Shown: positions 9,552 through 18,951 of the stretch, piece after piece | Numbering within the stretch: position 1 is the first letter of the stretch | Layout of the letters: each line of letters opens with the position of its first letter | Assembly (NCBI RefSeq): GCF_009933255.1 | Contig: NZ_MAEI01000002.1 | Span: 248,001-312,000 of the forward strand | Length of the DNA: 64,000 bases | DNA from: Enterococcus diestrammenae | GTDB taxonomy: Bacteria > Bacillota > Bacilli > Lactobacillales > Enterococcaceae | Direction: 5' to 3' | Program-made: the position numbers and the translations under genes | The notes under the pieces: model-generated | The model's input: the letters and a program-made list of their open reading frames with translations, nothing else | The model's database searches: none | What the model was told of the DNA's origin: nothing

Positions 9552-10949
9552 ATGGCTGAAATCAATAAAACACCTAGAGAAATCGTATCTGAGTTGGACC
9601 AATATATCGTTGGGCAACAAGATGCTAAAAAAGCGGTGGCTGTCGCTTTACGAAATCGATACCGCCGTCTGCAATTAGAAGAAGAAATGCAACAAGAAGT
9701 TACCCCTAAAAATATGCTGATGATTGGGCCTACTGGTGTCGGTAAAACGGAGATTGCTCGGCGGTTAGCGAAGATTGTCCAAGCCCCTTTTGTCAAGGTA
9801 GAAGCCACTAAGTTTACGGAAGTTGGTTATGTCGGTCGCGATGTGGAAAGTATGGTTCGCGATCTGGTGGAAAATGGGATTCAAATCGTGCGCAAAGAAC
9901 AATACAGTCGCGTCTATTCTCGGGCAGTCAAAAAAGCCAATCGTCGGCTGGCTAAGGTATTAGTCCCAGGCATCAAAAAAGAAGCCAAAAAAGCGGCTAA
10001 TCCTTATGAGCAAATGATGAACATGTTCCAAATGGGTCAAGAACCAGCTGAACCAAAAGAAGAGCTGACAGAAGATATTAAAGTCAATCGCCAAGCTATC
10101 TTTGAACAGTTGGAAAAAGGACTTTTGGACAGCCGGGAGGTCACCATTGAAATCGAAGAACCAAAAGTGCAAGGCCCGTCTATGAATAATGGTCTTGAGC
10201 AAATGGGGATTGATTTAAATGAAACCTTGGATGCTTTGAAGCCTAAGAAAAAGCAAGAGCGTACCGTCACAGTGAAGGAAGCGCGGGAACTCTTGGTTCA
10301 AGAAGAATCTTCTAAATTGGTAAATGATGCGGATATTCACAGTGAGGCGATTCGTTTAGCTGAGTCTAGCGGGATTATTTTCATCGATGAGATTGATAAA
10401 ATCACCTCAAAATCCCAACAGTCTGGTGAAGTTTCCCGTGAAGGCGTGCAACGGGATATCTTACCAATCGTGGAAGGATCGCAAGTCAACACCAAATATG
10501 GTGTGATCAACACGGACCATATTCTCTTCGTAGCTTCAGGCGCTTTTCATTTGTCTAAACCAAGTGATTTGATTCCAGAATTGCAAGGACGTTTCCCAAT
10601 CCGGGTGGAATTGGAAGACTTGACGGCTGAAGACTTTGTCAAGATTTTAACAGAGCCTAATAACGCCTTGATCAAACAATACATTGCTTTATTGGCTACT
10701 GAAAATATCAAGGTGACCTTTACCATTGAAGCGATTGAAAAAATTGCTCAAATCGCCTTCGATGTGAACCGGGACACAGACAATATCGGCGCTCGTCGTT
10801 TGCATACGATTCTTGAAAAACTATTGGAAGATTTGCTTTTTGAGGCCCCTGATATGCAGATGGGTGAAATAACTATCACGGAAAATTATGTCAATGAAAA
10901 ACTGGCAGCTATCGTTTCTGATCAAGATCTCAGTCGCTATATTTTGTAG
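9552..10949 (+). CDS. hslU: ATP-dependent protease, ATPase subunit HslU (ClpY)
   Basis: A 465-residue AAA+ unfoldase that feeds substrates into HslV. Walker A is GPTGVGKTE, Walker [11 protein letters not shown], and sensor/arginine-finger segments follow ([18 protein letters not shown]). The intermediate I-domain lies around residues 110-230. The C-terminus ends SRYIL, the kind of tail that docks into HslV and activates it. The Shine-Dalgarno AAGAGGG is well placed. It forms an operon with hslV and probably codY. Confidence 0.96.
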   Translation: MAEINKTPREIVSELDQYIVGQQDAKKAVAVALRNRYRRLQLEEEMQQEVTPKNMLMIGPTGVGKTEIARRLAKIVQAPFVKVEATKFTEVGYVGRDVESMVRDLVENGIQIVRKEQYSRVYSRAVKKANRRLAKVLVPGIKKEAKKAANPYEQMMNMFQMGQEPAEPKEELTEDIKVNRQAIFEQLEKGLLDSREVTIEIEEPKVQGPSMNNGLEQMGIDLNETLDALKPKKKQERTVTVKEARELLVQEESSKLVNDADIHSEAIRLAESSGIIFIDEIDKITSKSQQSGEVSREGVQRDILPIVEGSQVNTKYGVINTDHILFVASGAFHLSKPSDLIPELQGRFPIRVELEDLTAEDFVKILTEPNNALIKQYIALLATENIKVTFTIEAIEKIAQIAFDVNRDTDNIGARRLHTILEKLLEDLLFEAPDMQMGEITITENYVNEKLAAIVSDQDLSRYIL

Positions 10950-11132
10950 AGCAGCTGTTTATTGAGGCAATTTTTATATTAAAAAGTCTAACTAGAGTTG
11001 GCTATCCGAACCTTTCGCGCAAAATTTATGACTACTGAGAGATGACAATAAACGTCAGCGGTTGGTGGAGCTCTAATGATTGCAAGCTGTGAAAGTCTGT
11101 TAGCCATTCTGATAAGAGGAGAAGTGGAAAAA

Positions 11133-11924
11133 ATGACATCATTATTAGAAAAAACCCGCCAAATCAATGAGTTGTTGCAACAAAAGAACACCTTTGATAT
11201 GAAATCTGAGCTGCCTTATGACAAGATGGCGATGATTTTAGGGGATGTATTGAATGCCAATACCTACGTCATCAGCAGTGAAGGGGTCTTATTGGGTTAT
11301 AACGAAAAACATGACGTTAACAATGATCGAGTTAGAAATATGTTTGTAGAAAAACAATTTCCTAAATCATACACTGACATGGTGGATCATTTAGGTAAAA
11401 CCGAAGCTAATATTACGATTGAAAGCGACATGACCGCTTTTCCAGTGGAAAGTCGCGAACAATACCCAAATGGCTTGACGACTGTAGTCCCTATTTTTGG
11501 TGCCGGGGAACGATTAGGAACCATCATTTTGTCTCGTGTGATGGACAATTTTGATGAAGACGATTTGGTTTTAGCAGAATATGGAGCGACTGTTGTTGGG
11601 ATGCAATTTTTGTATCAAAAATCCCGCCACATTGAAGAAGATGTCCGTAGTGCTACAGCGGTCCAAATGGCTATCAACACCTTATCGTACAGCGAACTAA
11701 AAGCTGTTCAAGCCATTTTTGAAGCATTAGATGGGGATGAAGGTCGTCTGACAGCTTCCAATATTGCTGATAAAATTGGTATCACCCGGTCTGTGATTGT
11801 CAATGCGCTGCGGAAATTGGAATCAGCTGGGATTATTGAATCCCGTTCATTGGGGATGAAAGGAACCTATTTACGCGTCTTAAATCCTCGTTTCAAGGAA
11901 GAATTAAGCAAACACAATTATTAA
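11133..11924 (+). CDS. codY: GTP-sensing global transcriptional repressor CodY
   Basis: A 263-residue regulator that senses branched-chain amino acids and, in some genera, GTP, and represses nitrogen and amino acid genes. The N-terminal GAF domain includes LGDVLNANTYVIS and YNEKH; the C-terminal winged helix contains TASNIADKIGITRSVIVNALRKLE, the DNA-recognition helix-turn-helix. The ATG at 11133 follows AGAGGAGAAGTGG; an ORF start at 11076 is not supported. A 183-bp gap separates it from hslU. It is followed by a structured, terminated region. Confidence 0.96.
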   Translation: MTSLLEKTRQINELLQQKNTFDMKSELPYDKMAMILGDVLNANTYVISSEGVLLGYNEKHDVNNDRVRNMFVEKQFPKSYTDMVDHLGKTEANITIESDMTAFPVESREQYPNGLTTVVPIFGAGERLGTIILSRVMDNFDEDDLVLAEYGATVVGMQFLYQKSRHIEEDVRSATAVQMAINTLSYSELKAVQAIFEALDGDEGRLTASNIADKIGITRSVIVNALRKLESAGIIESRSLGMKGTYLRVLNPRFKEELSKHNY

Positions 11925-11943
11925 GCCCTAGATAGTTGGTAAG

Positions 11944-12088
11944 GCAGTCTGATACTGCTGAAATGGTGGCTAACAGCTAGGAAGCTGTGTTAGAATTAAC
12001 ACTTAGTAGGGGATGCATAACAACAGGGGAAAACAGGAAAGCTAGCCCACAGAAGGCTAACAACAACTGGTTTTTCCCTGGGTTTTTT
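11944..12088 (+). ncRNA. Structured RNA region after codY (3' UTR or small RNA candidate)
   Basis: Three consecutive hairpins are readable: GCAGT/ACTGC (11944-11958), CTAACAGCT/AGCTGTGTTAG with a bulge (11970-11993), and a long terminator with its own inner hairpin (12024-12088). No known family motif (T-box, purine, 6S, 4.5S) could be recognised. It may be the codY 3' UTR, a leader of the next gene ending in an attenuator, or a separate RNA. No promoter was found inside it. Confidence 0.45.
12024..12088 (+). terminator. Branched intrinsic terminator downstream of codY
   Basis: CAGGGGAAAACAG (12024-12036) pairs with CTGGTTTTTCCCTG (12067-12080) with one bulge, enclosing TAGCC/GGCTA (12043-12059), and is followed by six T's. 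Confidence 0.8.
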
Positions 12089-12167
12089 ATAAGTTTTTGG
12101 CATCGCTTCATTTGAAAAACGCTCTTTCTTAGAATCCGGCAAAAGATTATTTTAGGAGGTCTGGCAA

Positions 12168-13043
12168 ATGACAGTTAGCATCGAAAATGGCCAATTGATC
12201 GTTACGGTTAATGAACAAGGGGCTGAAATGACCAGTATCAAGCATAAGGAAACGGGCTTGGAGTACTTATGGACGGCAGATCCACAATATTGGGGGCGTC
12301 ATGCGCCGATATTGTTTCCCATCGTTGGGGCCCTAAAAAATAGTACGTACCGTTATGAGGGAAAAGAATACACCTTGCCTCAGCATGGCTTTGCCCGGGA
12401 TCGTCAATTTGAAGTGGTAGCCAAAGAAGCCGATCGCGTGAGCCTTTGTTTGAAAGCGGATGAGGCAACCAAAGCAGTTTATCCTTTTGATTTTGAACTG
12501 TATGTTCATTACGAGCTGGGAGGAGAAGGCCTGCAAGTGCGTTATGAAGTCAAAAATCCTGCAGCAAAAGAGTTGCTCTTTTCAGTGGGGGGACATCCGG
12601 GATTTAACGTGCCATTGACGGATGATTTGACTTTTGAGGATTATTATTTGGCCTTTTCACCGATGAAATCTCGCATTACCTTGCCCTTAAAAGGGGCGTT
12701 TATCGATGCGGCTCAAAAAACCTTAAGTGCTACCAATACCAATTTAAGACTAAGTCACGAAATGTTTGCCAACGATGCTTTAGTCTTTGAATCAAAAGGC
12801 CTTACTAAAATCACCATTGCCAGCGACCGCTCCCCTCATAGTGTGAGTGTTGCTTTTAACAATATGCCTTATTTTGGTATCTGGTCGCCCTATCCCAAAG
12901 AAGCACCGTTTCTATGTATTGAACCGTGGGCAGGGATTGCGGATACTTTGGAAGCAACCGGCGAGTTATCTGAAAAATTAGGTATCCAAAGTTTGGCGCC
13001 CGGTGAAACATTTATGACTAAGTACGCGATTACGGTTAAGTAG
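12168..13043 (+). CDS. Aldose 1-epimerase family protein, LacX-like
   Basis: A 291-residue protein with the galactose mutarotase-like beta-sandwich. Visible family segments are GRHAPILFPIVGAL near the N-terminus, LPQHGFARD (His of the active-site region), GGHPGFNVPL, and CIEPWAGIAD near the C-terminus. The pattern is that of the LacX branch (YeaD/LacX type), whose exact sugar substrate is not settled. AGGAGG lies eight bases before the ATG. It stands alone between terminators, so there is no pathway context. Confidence 0.85.
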   Translation: MTVSIENGQLIVTVNEQGAEMTSIKHKETGLEYLWTADPQYWGRHAPILFPIVGALKNSTYRYEGKEYTLPQHGFARDRQFEVVAKEADRVSLCLKADEATKAVYPFDFELYVHYELGGEGLQVRYEVKNPAAKELLFSVGGHPGFNVPLTDDLTFEDYYLAFSPMKSRITLPLKGAFIDAAQKTLSATNTNLRLSHEMFANDALVFESKGLTKITIASDRSPHSVSVAFNNMPYFGIWSPYPKEAPFLCIEPWAGIADTLEATGELSEKLGIQSLAPGETFMTKYAITVK

Positions 13044-13073
13044 TGCCATTGCTTTGAATCAGGTATCAAAAGA

Positions 13074-13113
13074 GGCTATCTCCCAGCGACAGGTCAGCTG
13101 TTGGGAGATAGCC
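13074..13113. terminator. Bidirectional terminator between the epimerase gene and plsY
   Basis: GGCTATCTCCCA (13074-13085) and TGGGAGATAGCC (13102-13113) form a perfect 12-bp stem. T-rich tracts follow on both strands, serving the converging genes. Confidence 0.85.
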
Positions 13114-13118
13114 ATCTT

Positions 13119-13760
13119 CTATTTTTCTTTACTTTTTTGATTTAAGCCAAAAGGCACGCGACTTTCGGTGCCGGCTTTAATGCGTCGGATATTGTCTTGA
13201 TGACGATAAAAAATGAAGAGGGTAATGAGAAGAGCGATTACCGTCAATAGCCAGTTGTGATTAGGTAATACTTGAGGCCAGACCATCGGTAGAATCACCG
13301 TCGATAGGGTAATCAAGACCGCCGCAATCATACTGGACAAGGAAACCATGCTGGTGAAAAATAAGCAGAGGGCAAAGATGCCACAGGAATACAAAAAGAA
13401 GATGGGACTAAAACCTAACAACATTCCGGCACTCGTGGCAACCGCTTTGCCACCTTTGAAGCCAGCAAAGATAGGAAACATATGACCAATTACGGCACAT
13501 ACCCCAAACCACAGTGGGTTAATACTTGAGGTAAAATGAAAAAGCTGTGGGAGACAAGTGGCTAGGGTACCTTTTAAGATATCCATCGCCAAAACCACGA
13601 TACCGGCTTTTTTACCTAGTACACGAAAGGTGTTGGTAGTACCAGAATTACCGCTGCCAAATTGACGGATGTCTTTGCCATAGAAGAGTTTACCAATCCA
13701 AACCCCAGATGGAATGGAGCCAATCAGGTAGGCGACGATCATAAGCAATAGGATTTTCAT
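13119..13760 (-). CDS. plsY: Glycerol-3-phosphate acyltransferase PlsY
   Basis: A 213-residue membrane protein that transfers acyl groups from acyl-phosphate to glycerol-3-phosphate, the first step of phospholipid synthesis. The N-terminus is hydrophobic (MKILLLMIVAYLIGSIPSG), followed by the family motif GSGNSGTTNTFRVLGKK; a later GFKGGKAVATSAG loop is also conserved. Five or more membrane segments are apparent. The start at 13760 has AGAGG upstream and gives the usual length; a frame extension to 14081 would run into parE and is rejected. It is divergent from parE, a common arrangement. Confidence 0.95.
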   Translation of the reverse strand: MKILLLMIVAYLIGSIPSGVWIGKLFYGKDIRQFGSGNSGTTNTFRVLGKKAGIVVLAMDILKGTLATCLPQLFHFTSSINPLWFGVCAVIGHMFPIFAGFKGGKAVATSAGMLLGFSPIFFLYSCGIFALCLFFTSMVSLSSMIAAVLITLSTVILPMVWPQVLPNHNWLLTVIALLITLFIFYRHQDNIRRIKAGTESRVPFGLNQKSKEK

Positions 13761-14030
13761 AAGAAACCTCTTTTCCAAATAAATGGGAAAAGTTTCGATA
13801 GGAGGCCCTTTATTTCTGGGTCGTTTGAATGAAAACGGTGTTGTTCCAGAAAGAAAAGCGTCATACCGCCATTTATTGAGTTTGATTGTAAATGATAAGA
13901 ACTTGGTCATTTTATCATGAAATAAATGACGGGACAACCTGCCCACAGGTTTTCTCTTTTTTTTGGGACTGTTTTGAAGTATTATAAAATGTGGCGCGAT
14001 TTGCGCAATCGGATTGAAGGAGAGTTTGCT

Positions 14031-16115
14031 TTGGCGAAAAAAAGCACAAATAGAAATGAATACAATGATGCTTCCATCCAAGTATTAGAAGGATTGGAAG
14101 CCGTTCGCAAACGCCCAGGAATGTATATCGGATCCACCGATAGTCGGGGCTTGCACCATTTGGTTTACGAAATAGTCGACAATGCGGTGGATGAAGCCTT
14201 ATCTGGTTTTGGCGATCATATCGAAGTTACCTTAAATAAAGACAATAGTGTGACGGTGGCAGATAGCGGTCGCGGAATGCCCACGGGGATGCATGCTTCT
14301 GGTATTCCTACCGTTGAAGTGATTTTTACCGTGCTTCATGCAGGGGGTAAATTTGGCCAAGGGGGTTACAAAACTTCTGGCGGCCTTCATGGTGTAGGGG
14401 CCAGTGTCGTCAATGCCTTATCGAAATGGTTGACCGTCACGATCGTCCGAGAGGGTGTCGAGTACCAAGAACGCTTTGAGAATGGTGGAAAACCAGTCGG
14501 GACGTTGAAAAAAATCGGTAAAACCCGCAAACCCAACGGTACCACAGTAACTTTTTTGGCAGACGATGCGATTTTTAGTGGGGTTCGCTACTCCTACGAT
14601 GTTTTAGCAGAACGTCTGCGAGAATCCGCCTTTCTTTTACGCGGGGTGAAAATCACTCTGACGGATTTACGCGGAGAGGAAACCAAGCAAGAGGTTTTTC
14701 ATTTTGAAGAAGGAATCAAAGAATTTGTAGATTATTTAAATGAAGAAAAAGATACCTTGACGCCGGTGATTTATTTTAGCGGCGAAAAAGAAAACATCGA
14801 AGTAGAGATTGCGCTGCAGTACAACGATGGTTATTCTGAAAATATCTTATCCTTTGTCAATAATGTCCGGACCAAAGATGGTGGGACTCATGAGGCAGGA
14901 TTGAAAGCTTCCATGACGAAAGCTTTCAACGAACACGCCCGCAAAGTGGGTCTTTTAAAAGAAAAAGACCGCAACTTGGAAGGGTCTGATTTCCGGGAAG
15001 GTTTGGCGGCGGTCCTATCCATTCGGGTACCGGAAAACTTGTTGCAATTTGAAGGACAAACGAAAGAAAAACTTGGGACCCCGATTGCCCGCAATGTGGT
15101 GGACAATGTATTAGGGGAACAATTAGGCTTTTTCCTACAAGAAAACAATGAAATGAGTCAAATGCTGATTCGAAAAGCGATTAAAGCCCGAGAAGCCCGG
15201 GAAGCCGCTCGTAAAGCGCGAGAAGAAAGCCGAAGTGGTAAAAAGCGCAAAAAGGGGGAATCATTACTTTCGGGTAAACTGACTCCGGCTCAATCCCGTA
15301 ATCCTAAGCGCAATGAACTTTTCTTAGTGGAAGGAGATTCCGCCGGTGGTTCAGCAAAACAGGGACGGGATCGCAAATTCCAAGCCATCTTGCCGTTGCG
15401 TGGGAAAGTCATCAATACCGAAAAAGCCAAAATGCAAGACATTTTGAAAAATGAAGAAATCAATACCATGATTTATACGATTGGGGCTGGGGTGGGGCCA
15501 GAATTTGATATCGCTGATGCCAACTATGATAAAGTGATTATCATGACCGATGCCGATACCGATGGCGCCCATATCCAAGTTTTATTGCTGACCTTCTTTT
15601 ATCGTTATATGAAACCGTTGATTGAAGCTGGTAAAGTGTACATCGCTTTGCCACCGTTGTATAAAGTGTCTCGGGGAGTTGGCCGCAAGCAAGTCGTTGA
15701 ATATGCATGGACAGATGAAGAGTTGCAAACGGTGATAAAAAAAGTCGGAAAAGGCTATATGTTACAACGCTACAAAGGACTAGGGGAAATGAATGCGGAA
15801 CAACTGTGGGAAACCACCATGGACCCAGAAACCCGCACCTTGATTCGTGTAGGGATTGAAGATACAGCTCAGGCTGAACGCCGAGTGACGACTTTGATGG
15901 GGGATAAAGTGGAACCTCGTCGAAAATGGATTGAAAGCCATGTCCAATTTACCCTTGAAGAAGATGGCAGCATTTTGGAGAAAAAAGATGAGGAAAGCCC
16001 CGCAAAAGTCAAGGATGTCTATGATGATGAACGGGCCCAAGAAGTCGCACAAATCACCGCAGATAACGATGGAACTGATGAAATGGGAGCTTCAGGAGAA
16101 ATATCTTTGTTCTAA
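14031..16115 (+). CDS. parE: DNA topoisomerase IV subunit B
   Basis: A 694-residue ATPase subunit of topoisomerase IV, which decatenates daughter chromosomes. The GHKL ATPase begins QVLEGLEAVRKRPGMYIGST; ATP-site segments are EIVDNAVDEAL, DSGRGMP and GLHGVGASVVNALS. The TOPRIM domain has EGDSAGG and DADTDGAH. The TTG at 14031 (MAKKSTNRNEYN) was chosen because AAGGAGAG lies five to six bases upstream and because the start then matches enterococcal ParE; the frame is open back to 13926. A stable hairpin separates it from parC. Confidence 0.95.
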   Translation: MAKKSTNRNEYNDASIQVLEGLEAVRKRPGMYIGSTDSRGLHHLVYEIVDNAVDEALSGFGDHIEVTLNKDNSVTVADSGRGMPTGMHASGIPTVEVIFTVLHAGGKFGQGGYKTSGGLHGVGASVVNALSKWLTVTIVREGVEYQERFENGGKPVGTLKKIGKTRKPNGTTVTFLADDAIFSGVRYSYDVLAERLRESAFLLRGVKITLTDLRGEETKQEVFHFEEGIKEFVDYLNEEKDTLTPVIYFSGEKENIEVEIALQYNDGYSENILSFVNNVRTKDGGTHEAGLKASMTKAFNEHARKVGLLKEKDRNLEGSDFREGLAAVLSIRVPENLLQFEGQTKEKLGTPIARNVVDNVLGEQLGFFLQENNEMSQMLIRKAIKAREAREAARKAREESRSGKKRKKGESLLSGKLTPAQSRNPKRNELFLVEGDSAGGSAKQGRDRKFQAILPLRGKVINTEKAKMQDILKNEEINTMIYTIGAGVGPEFDIADANYDKVIIMTDADTDGAHIQVLLLTFFYRYMKPLIEAGKVYIALPPLYKVSRGVGRKQVVEYAWTDEELQTVIKKVGKGYMLQRYKGLGEMNAEQLWETTMDPETRTLIRVGIEDTAQAERRVTTLMGDKVEPRRKWIESHVQFTLEEDGSILEKKDEESPAKVKDVYDDERAQEVAQITADNDGTDEMGASGEISLF

Positions 16116-16126
16116 TCCTACGAAAG

Positions 16127-16161
16127 CTACAGCTAAGAGATAAGGCTTCTTTTAGCTGTAG
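16127..16161 (+). other. Intercistronic hairpin between parE and parC
   Basis: CTACAGCTAA (16127-16136) pairs perfectly with TTAGCTGTAG (16152-16161). No T-tract follows, so it is more likely an mRNA stability or processing element than a terminator. Confidence 0.6.
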
Positions 16162-16213
16162 GGACTAAGGTTAGATAAACAGGTCCGTGATAGGATCTTC
16201 AGGAGGTTTAACT

Positions 16214-18679
16214 TTGGAACATAAACAATCGATTCAAGAACTAACGCTAGAAGAGGTCATGGGGGATCGCTTTGGGCGTTATTCGAAATACATCATTCAG
16301 GAACGGGCGCTACCGGATATTCGCGATGGGTTGAAGCCTGTTCAACGCCGGATTTTATTTGCCATGAATAAAGATGGCAATACTTTTGAAAAGGCGTTTC
16401 GGAAGTCCGCCAAGTCGGTGGGGAATATCATGGGGAATTACCATCCCCATGGCGATAGCAGTATCTACGAAGCCATGGTCCGCATGAGCCAAGATTGGAA
16501 GTTGCGGGAAGTTTTGATCGAAATGCATGGTAATAATGGGAGTATGGATGGGGATCCACCAGCTGCCATGCGGTATACTGAAGCCCGCTTGGCAAAACTC
16601 AGTGGTGAGCTTTTGTCAGACATTGAAAAAGAAACGGTGGATTTGGTTTGGAATTTCGATGATACTGAAAAAGAACCCACTGTCTTGCCTGCAAAATATC
16701 CCAATCTCTTAGTCAATGGTTCGACAGGGATTTCAGCTGGTTATGCTACGGAAATTCCTACCCATAATTTGGCAGAAGTCATCGATGGGACGATTCATTT
16801 GATCGATCATCCGCAGGCGAGCTTGGAAAAAATCATGGAATACATCCCTGGACCGGATTTTCCGACAGGGGGGATCCTACAGGGAAAAGAAGAAATTCGT
16901 AAAGCCTATGAGACAGGTCGGGGCAAGGTGATCTTGCGTTCCGTTACCGCTATTGAAGACATCAAAGGTGGTAAGCAGCAGCTGGTGATTACGGAAATTC
17001 CTTATGAAGTCAATAAAGCCAATCTTGTGAAGAAGATGGATGAAATTCGTTTGAATAAAAAAATCGATGGCATTGCTGAAGTTCGGGATGAATCTGACCG
17101 TACCGGACTACGAATTGTCGTTGAATTAAAGAAAGAAGCCAATGCTGAAGGTATTTTGAATTACTTTTTCAAAAACACTGAGTTGCAAATTAACTATAAC
17201 TTCAATATGGTGGCGATTGCGGATTTGCGTCCGGAACAAGTCGGCCTTTTGCGGATTTTAAAAAGTTACATTCAACATCGCGAAGAGGTTGTTTTACGGC
17301 GGAGTCGCTTTGAGTTGGCTAAAGCCCAAAAACGGCAACACATCGTTGAAGGTTTGATGAAGGCTCTGTCGATTTTAGACGAAGTGATTGCTACCATTCG
17401 CGGGAGTAAAGATAAAAAAGACGCAAAAAACAATTTAGTGGTTCAACTGGGTTTCACTGAGGAACAAGCGGAAGCGATCGTCAATTTACAATTGTACCGT
17501 TTGACTAATACCGATATCACGGCATTGCAAGCAGAAGCAGAAGAACTAGCGGCTACGGTCACTGAGTTGAACAAAATTCTTTCTGACAGTAGTGAATTGA
17601 AAAAGGTCATCAAACAAGAACTGCGAGAAATCAAAAAGCAATATGGCAATCCGCGGTTGACCAAGATTGAAGATGAAATTACTGAAATCAAGATTGAAAC
17701 AGAGGTATTAGTAGCTCAAGAAGACGTGGTGGTTTCGGTGACCCGTGACGGTTACTTGAAACGGAGTAGTCTCCGTAGTTACCAAGCCTCAAAACCTGAA
17801 GAATTGGGGATGAAAGACGGAGATTTGGTGTTATTTACCCAACAAGTCAATACTTTAGATCATCTCTTATTGGTGACCAATAAAGGAAATGTCATCTATC
17901 GTCCCGTGCATGAATTGCCTGACTTGAAATGGAAGGATATGGGGGAACATATCTCCCAAACGATGATGAACTTTGGCATCGAGGAATCCATCCTGCAAGT
18001 CTTTAGTTACAAGGAATTGGATCCTACAAAGAATTTTGTACTACTAACGAAAAATGGTTTGATTAAGCAAACAAAAATGACAGAATTCGAACCTTGGCGG
18101 ACCTACAAGAGTCGTCCGATGACTGGTATCAAGTTAAAAGATGAGACTGACGAAGTATTAGCGGTGGCGTTGGTCCCAGAAACCAACGATCTGGATATTT
18201 TCCTAGTCAGCCATCGCGGTTTTGGTCTCCGCTATCCATTAGCGGAAGTCCCAGTGGTGGGACCAAAAGCAGCAGGGGTGAAATCCATCAACTTGAAAGA
18301 TGGCGATTTTGTTATTAATGGCTTGTTAGTCCTAGCACAAGGGGATACACCAATTGTGATCGTTACCCAACGTGGCGCAGTCAAAAGAATGTTAGCCCAA
18401 GAATTAAACCAACTTGGACGGGCTAAACGCGGACTGATGGTCTTGCGGGAGTTGAAGAAAAATCCTCATCGCGTCTTGTATATGGGCTTAGGTGACAATC
18501 GAACCCTTATCTTACAAAATCAAAAAGGACAACAAGTGGAAATCAACACAGACAACTATCCAATCGGTGAACGGACTTCCAACGGTTCTTTTGCGATTGA
18601 TGAAAAAGCTGGTGGCACCTTGATTGCTGTCAGGGAAGTAGTAGACCCTAGTTTACCGGAAAATGAAACTGTATTATAA
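16214..18679 (+). CDS. parC: DNA topoisomerase IV subunit A
   Basis: An 821-residue DNA-cleaving subunit. The active-site tyrosine lies in AAMRYTEARL. The quinolone-resistance region reads HPHGDSSIYEAM with S82 and E86, equivalent to the unmutated Ser80 and Glu84 of other Gram-positive ParC, so no target resistance is visible. The C-terminal half carries the six-bladed beta-pinwheel repeats (for example VSVTRDGYLKRSS, VTQRGAVKRM). The TTG at 16214 is preceded at seven bases by AGGAGG. It forms an operon with parE and ends at a terminator. Confidence 0.95.
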   Translation: MEHKQSIQELTLEEVMGDRFGRYSKYIIQERALPDIRDGLKPVQRRILFAMNKDGNTFEKAFRKSAKSVGNIMGNYHPHGDSSIYEAMVRMSQDWKLREVLIEMHGNNGSMDGDPPAAMRYTEARLAKLSGELLSDIEKETVDLVWNFDDTEKEPTVLPAKYPNLLVNGSTGISAGYATEIPTHNLAEVIDGTIHLIDHPQASLEKIMEYIPGPDFPTGGILQGKEEIRKAYETGRGKVILRSVTAIEDIKGGKQQLVITEIPYEVNKANLVKKMDEIRLNKKIDGIAEVRDESDRTGLRIVVELKKEANAEGILNYFFKNTELQINYNFNMVAIADLRPEQVGLLRILKSYIQHREEVVLRRSRFELAKAQKRQHIVEGLMKALSILDEVIATIRGSKDKKDAKNNLVVQLGFTEEQAEAIVNLQLYRLTNTDITALQAEAEELAATVTELNKILSDSSELKKVIKQELREIKKQYGNPRLTKIEDEITEIKIETEVLVAQEDVVVSVTRDGYLKRSSLRSYQASKPEELGMKDGDLVLFTQQVNTLDHLLLVTNKGNVIYRPVHELPDLKWKDMGEHISQTMMNFGIEESILQVFSYKELDPTKNFVLLTKNGLIKQTKMTEFEPWRTYKSRPMTGIKLKDETDEVLAVALVPETNDLDIFLVSHRGFGLRYPLAEVPVVGPKAAGVKSINLKDGDFVINGLLVLAQGDTPIVIVTQRGAVKRMLAQELNQLGRAKRGLMVLRELKKNPHRVLYMGLGDNRTLILQNQKGQQVEINTDNYPIGERTSNGSFAIDEKAGGTLIAVREVVDPSLPENETVL

Positions 18680-18690
18680 TCTGTAGGAGA

Positions 18691-18726
18691 AACGTTATTC
18701 TGTAGCAATACAGAATAACGTTTTTT
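18691..18726 (+). terminator. Intrinsic terminator after parC
   Basis: AACGTTATTCTGT (18691-18703) pairs perfectly with ACAGAATAACGTT (18710-18722), followed by six T's. Confidence 0.95.
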
Positions 18727-18866
18727 GTTGCAAAAAATGTTGCTATTTCTTAAAGAAGTCCAAAGAAACATTATTCCTGAACAAGGGATAAACCGCGGTT
18801 GTAAAGCGTTTTTATGATTATAAAGTCAGGGGTTCGTGTTTTTTTGAGCAAGTTTCATGAAAAACC

Positions 18867-18894
18867 TTGCATTGGTAAAGATATGTGTTATACT
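18867..18894 (+). promoter_or_regulatory. Promoter of pflB
   Basis: TTGCAT (18867-18872), a 16-base spacer and TATACT (18889-18894). The perfect palindrome AACCGCGGTT at 18791-18800 upstream could be an operator; no Rex or cre site with a full match was found. Confidence 0.65.
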
Positions 18895-18951
18895 AATCCC
18901 GTAAAGCTGTTACATAGTCGTGACAGCGGTTAATCTAAGGAGGGTTCATTG

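Noticed and set aside
11944..12088. 6S RNA or signal recognition particle RNA after codY
   Set aside because: The long rod with a central bubble of 6S RNA and the SRP Alu/GGAA-loop features could not be found.
13761..14081. Upstream extension of the plsY reading frame by over 100 codons
   Set aside because: It has no ribosome site, overlaps the parE start region on the other strand, and the start at 13760 gives the normal PlsY length and N-terminus.
16448..16471. Quinolone-resistance mutation in parC
   Set aside because: The serine and glutamate at the usual mutation sites are both unchanged.
18801..18816. cre site upstream of pflB (TGTAAAGCGTTTTTA)
   Set aside because: One extra base separates the half-sites compared with the consensus, so it does not fit.
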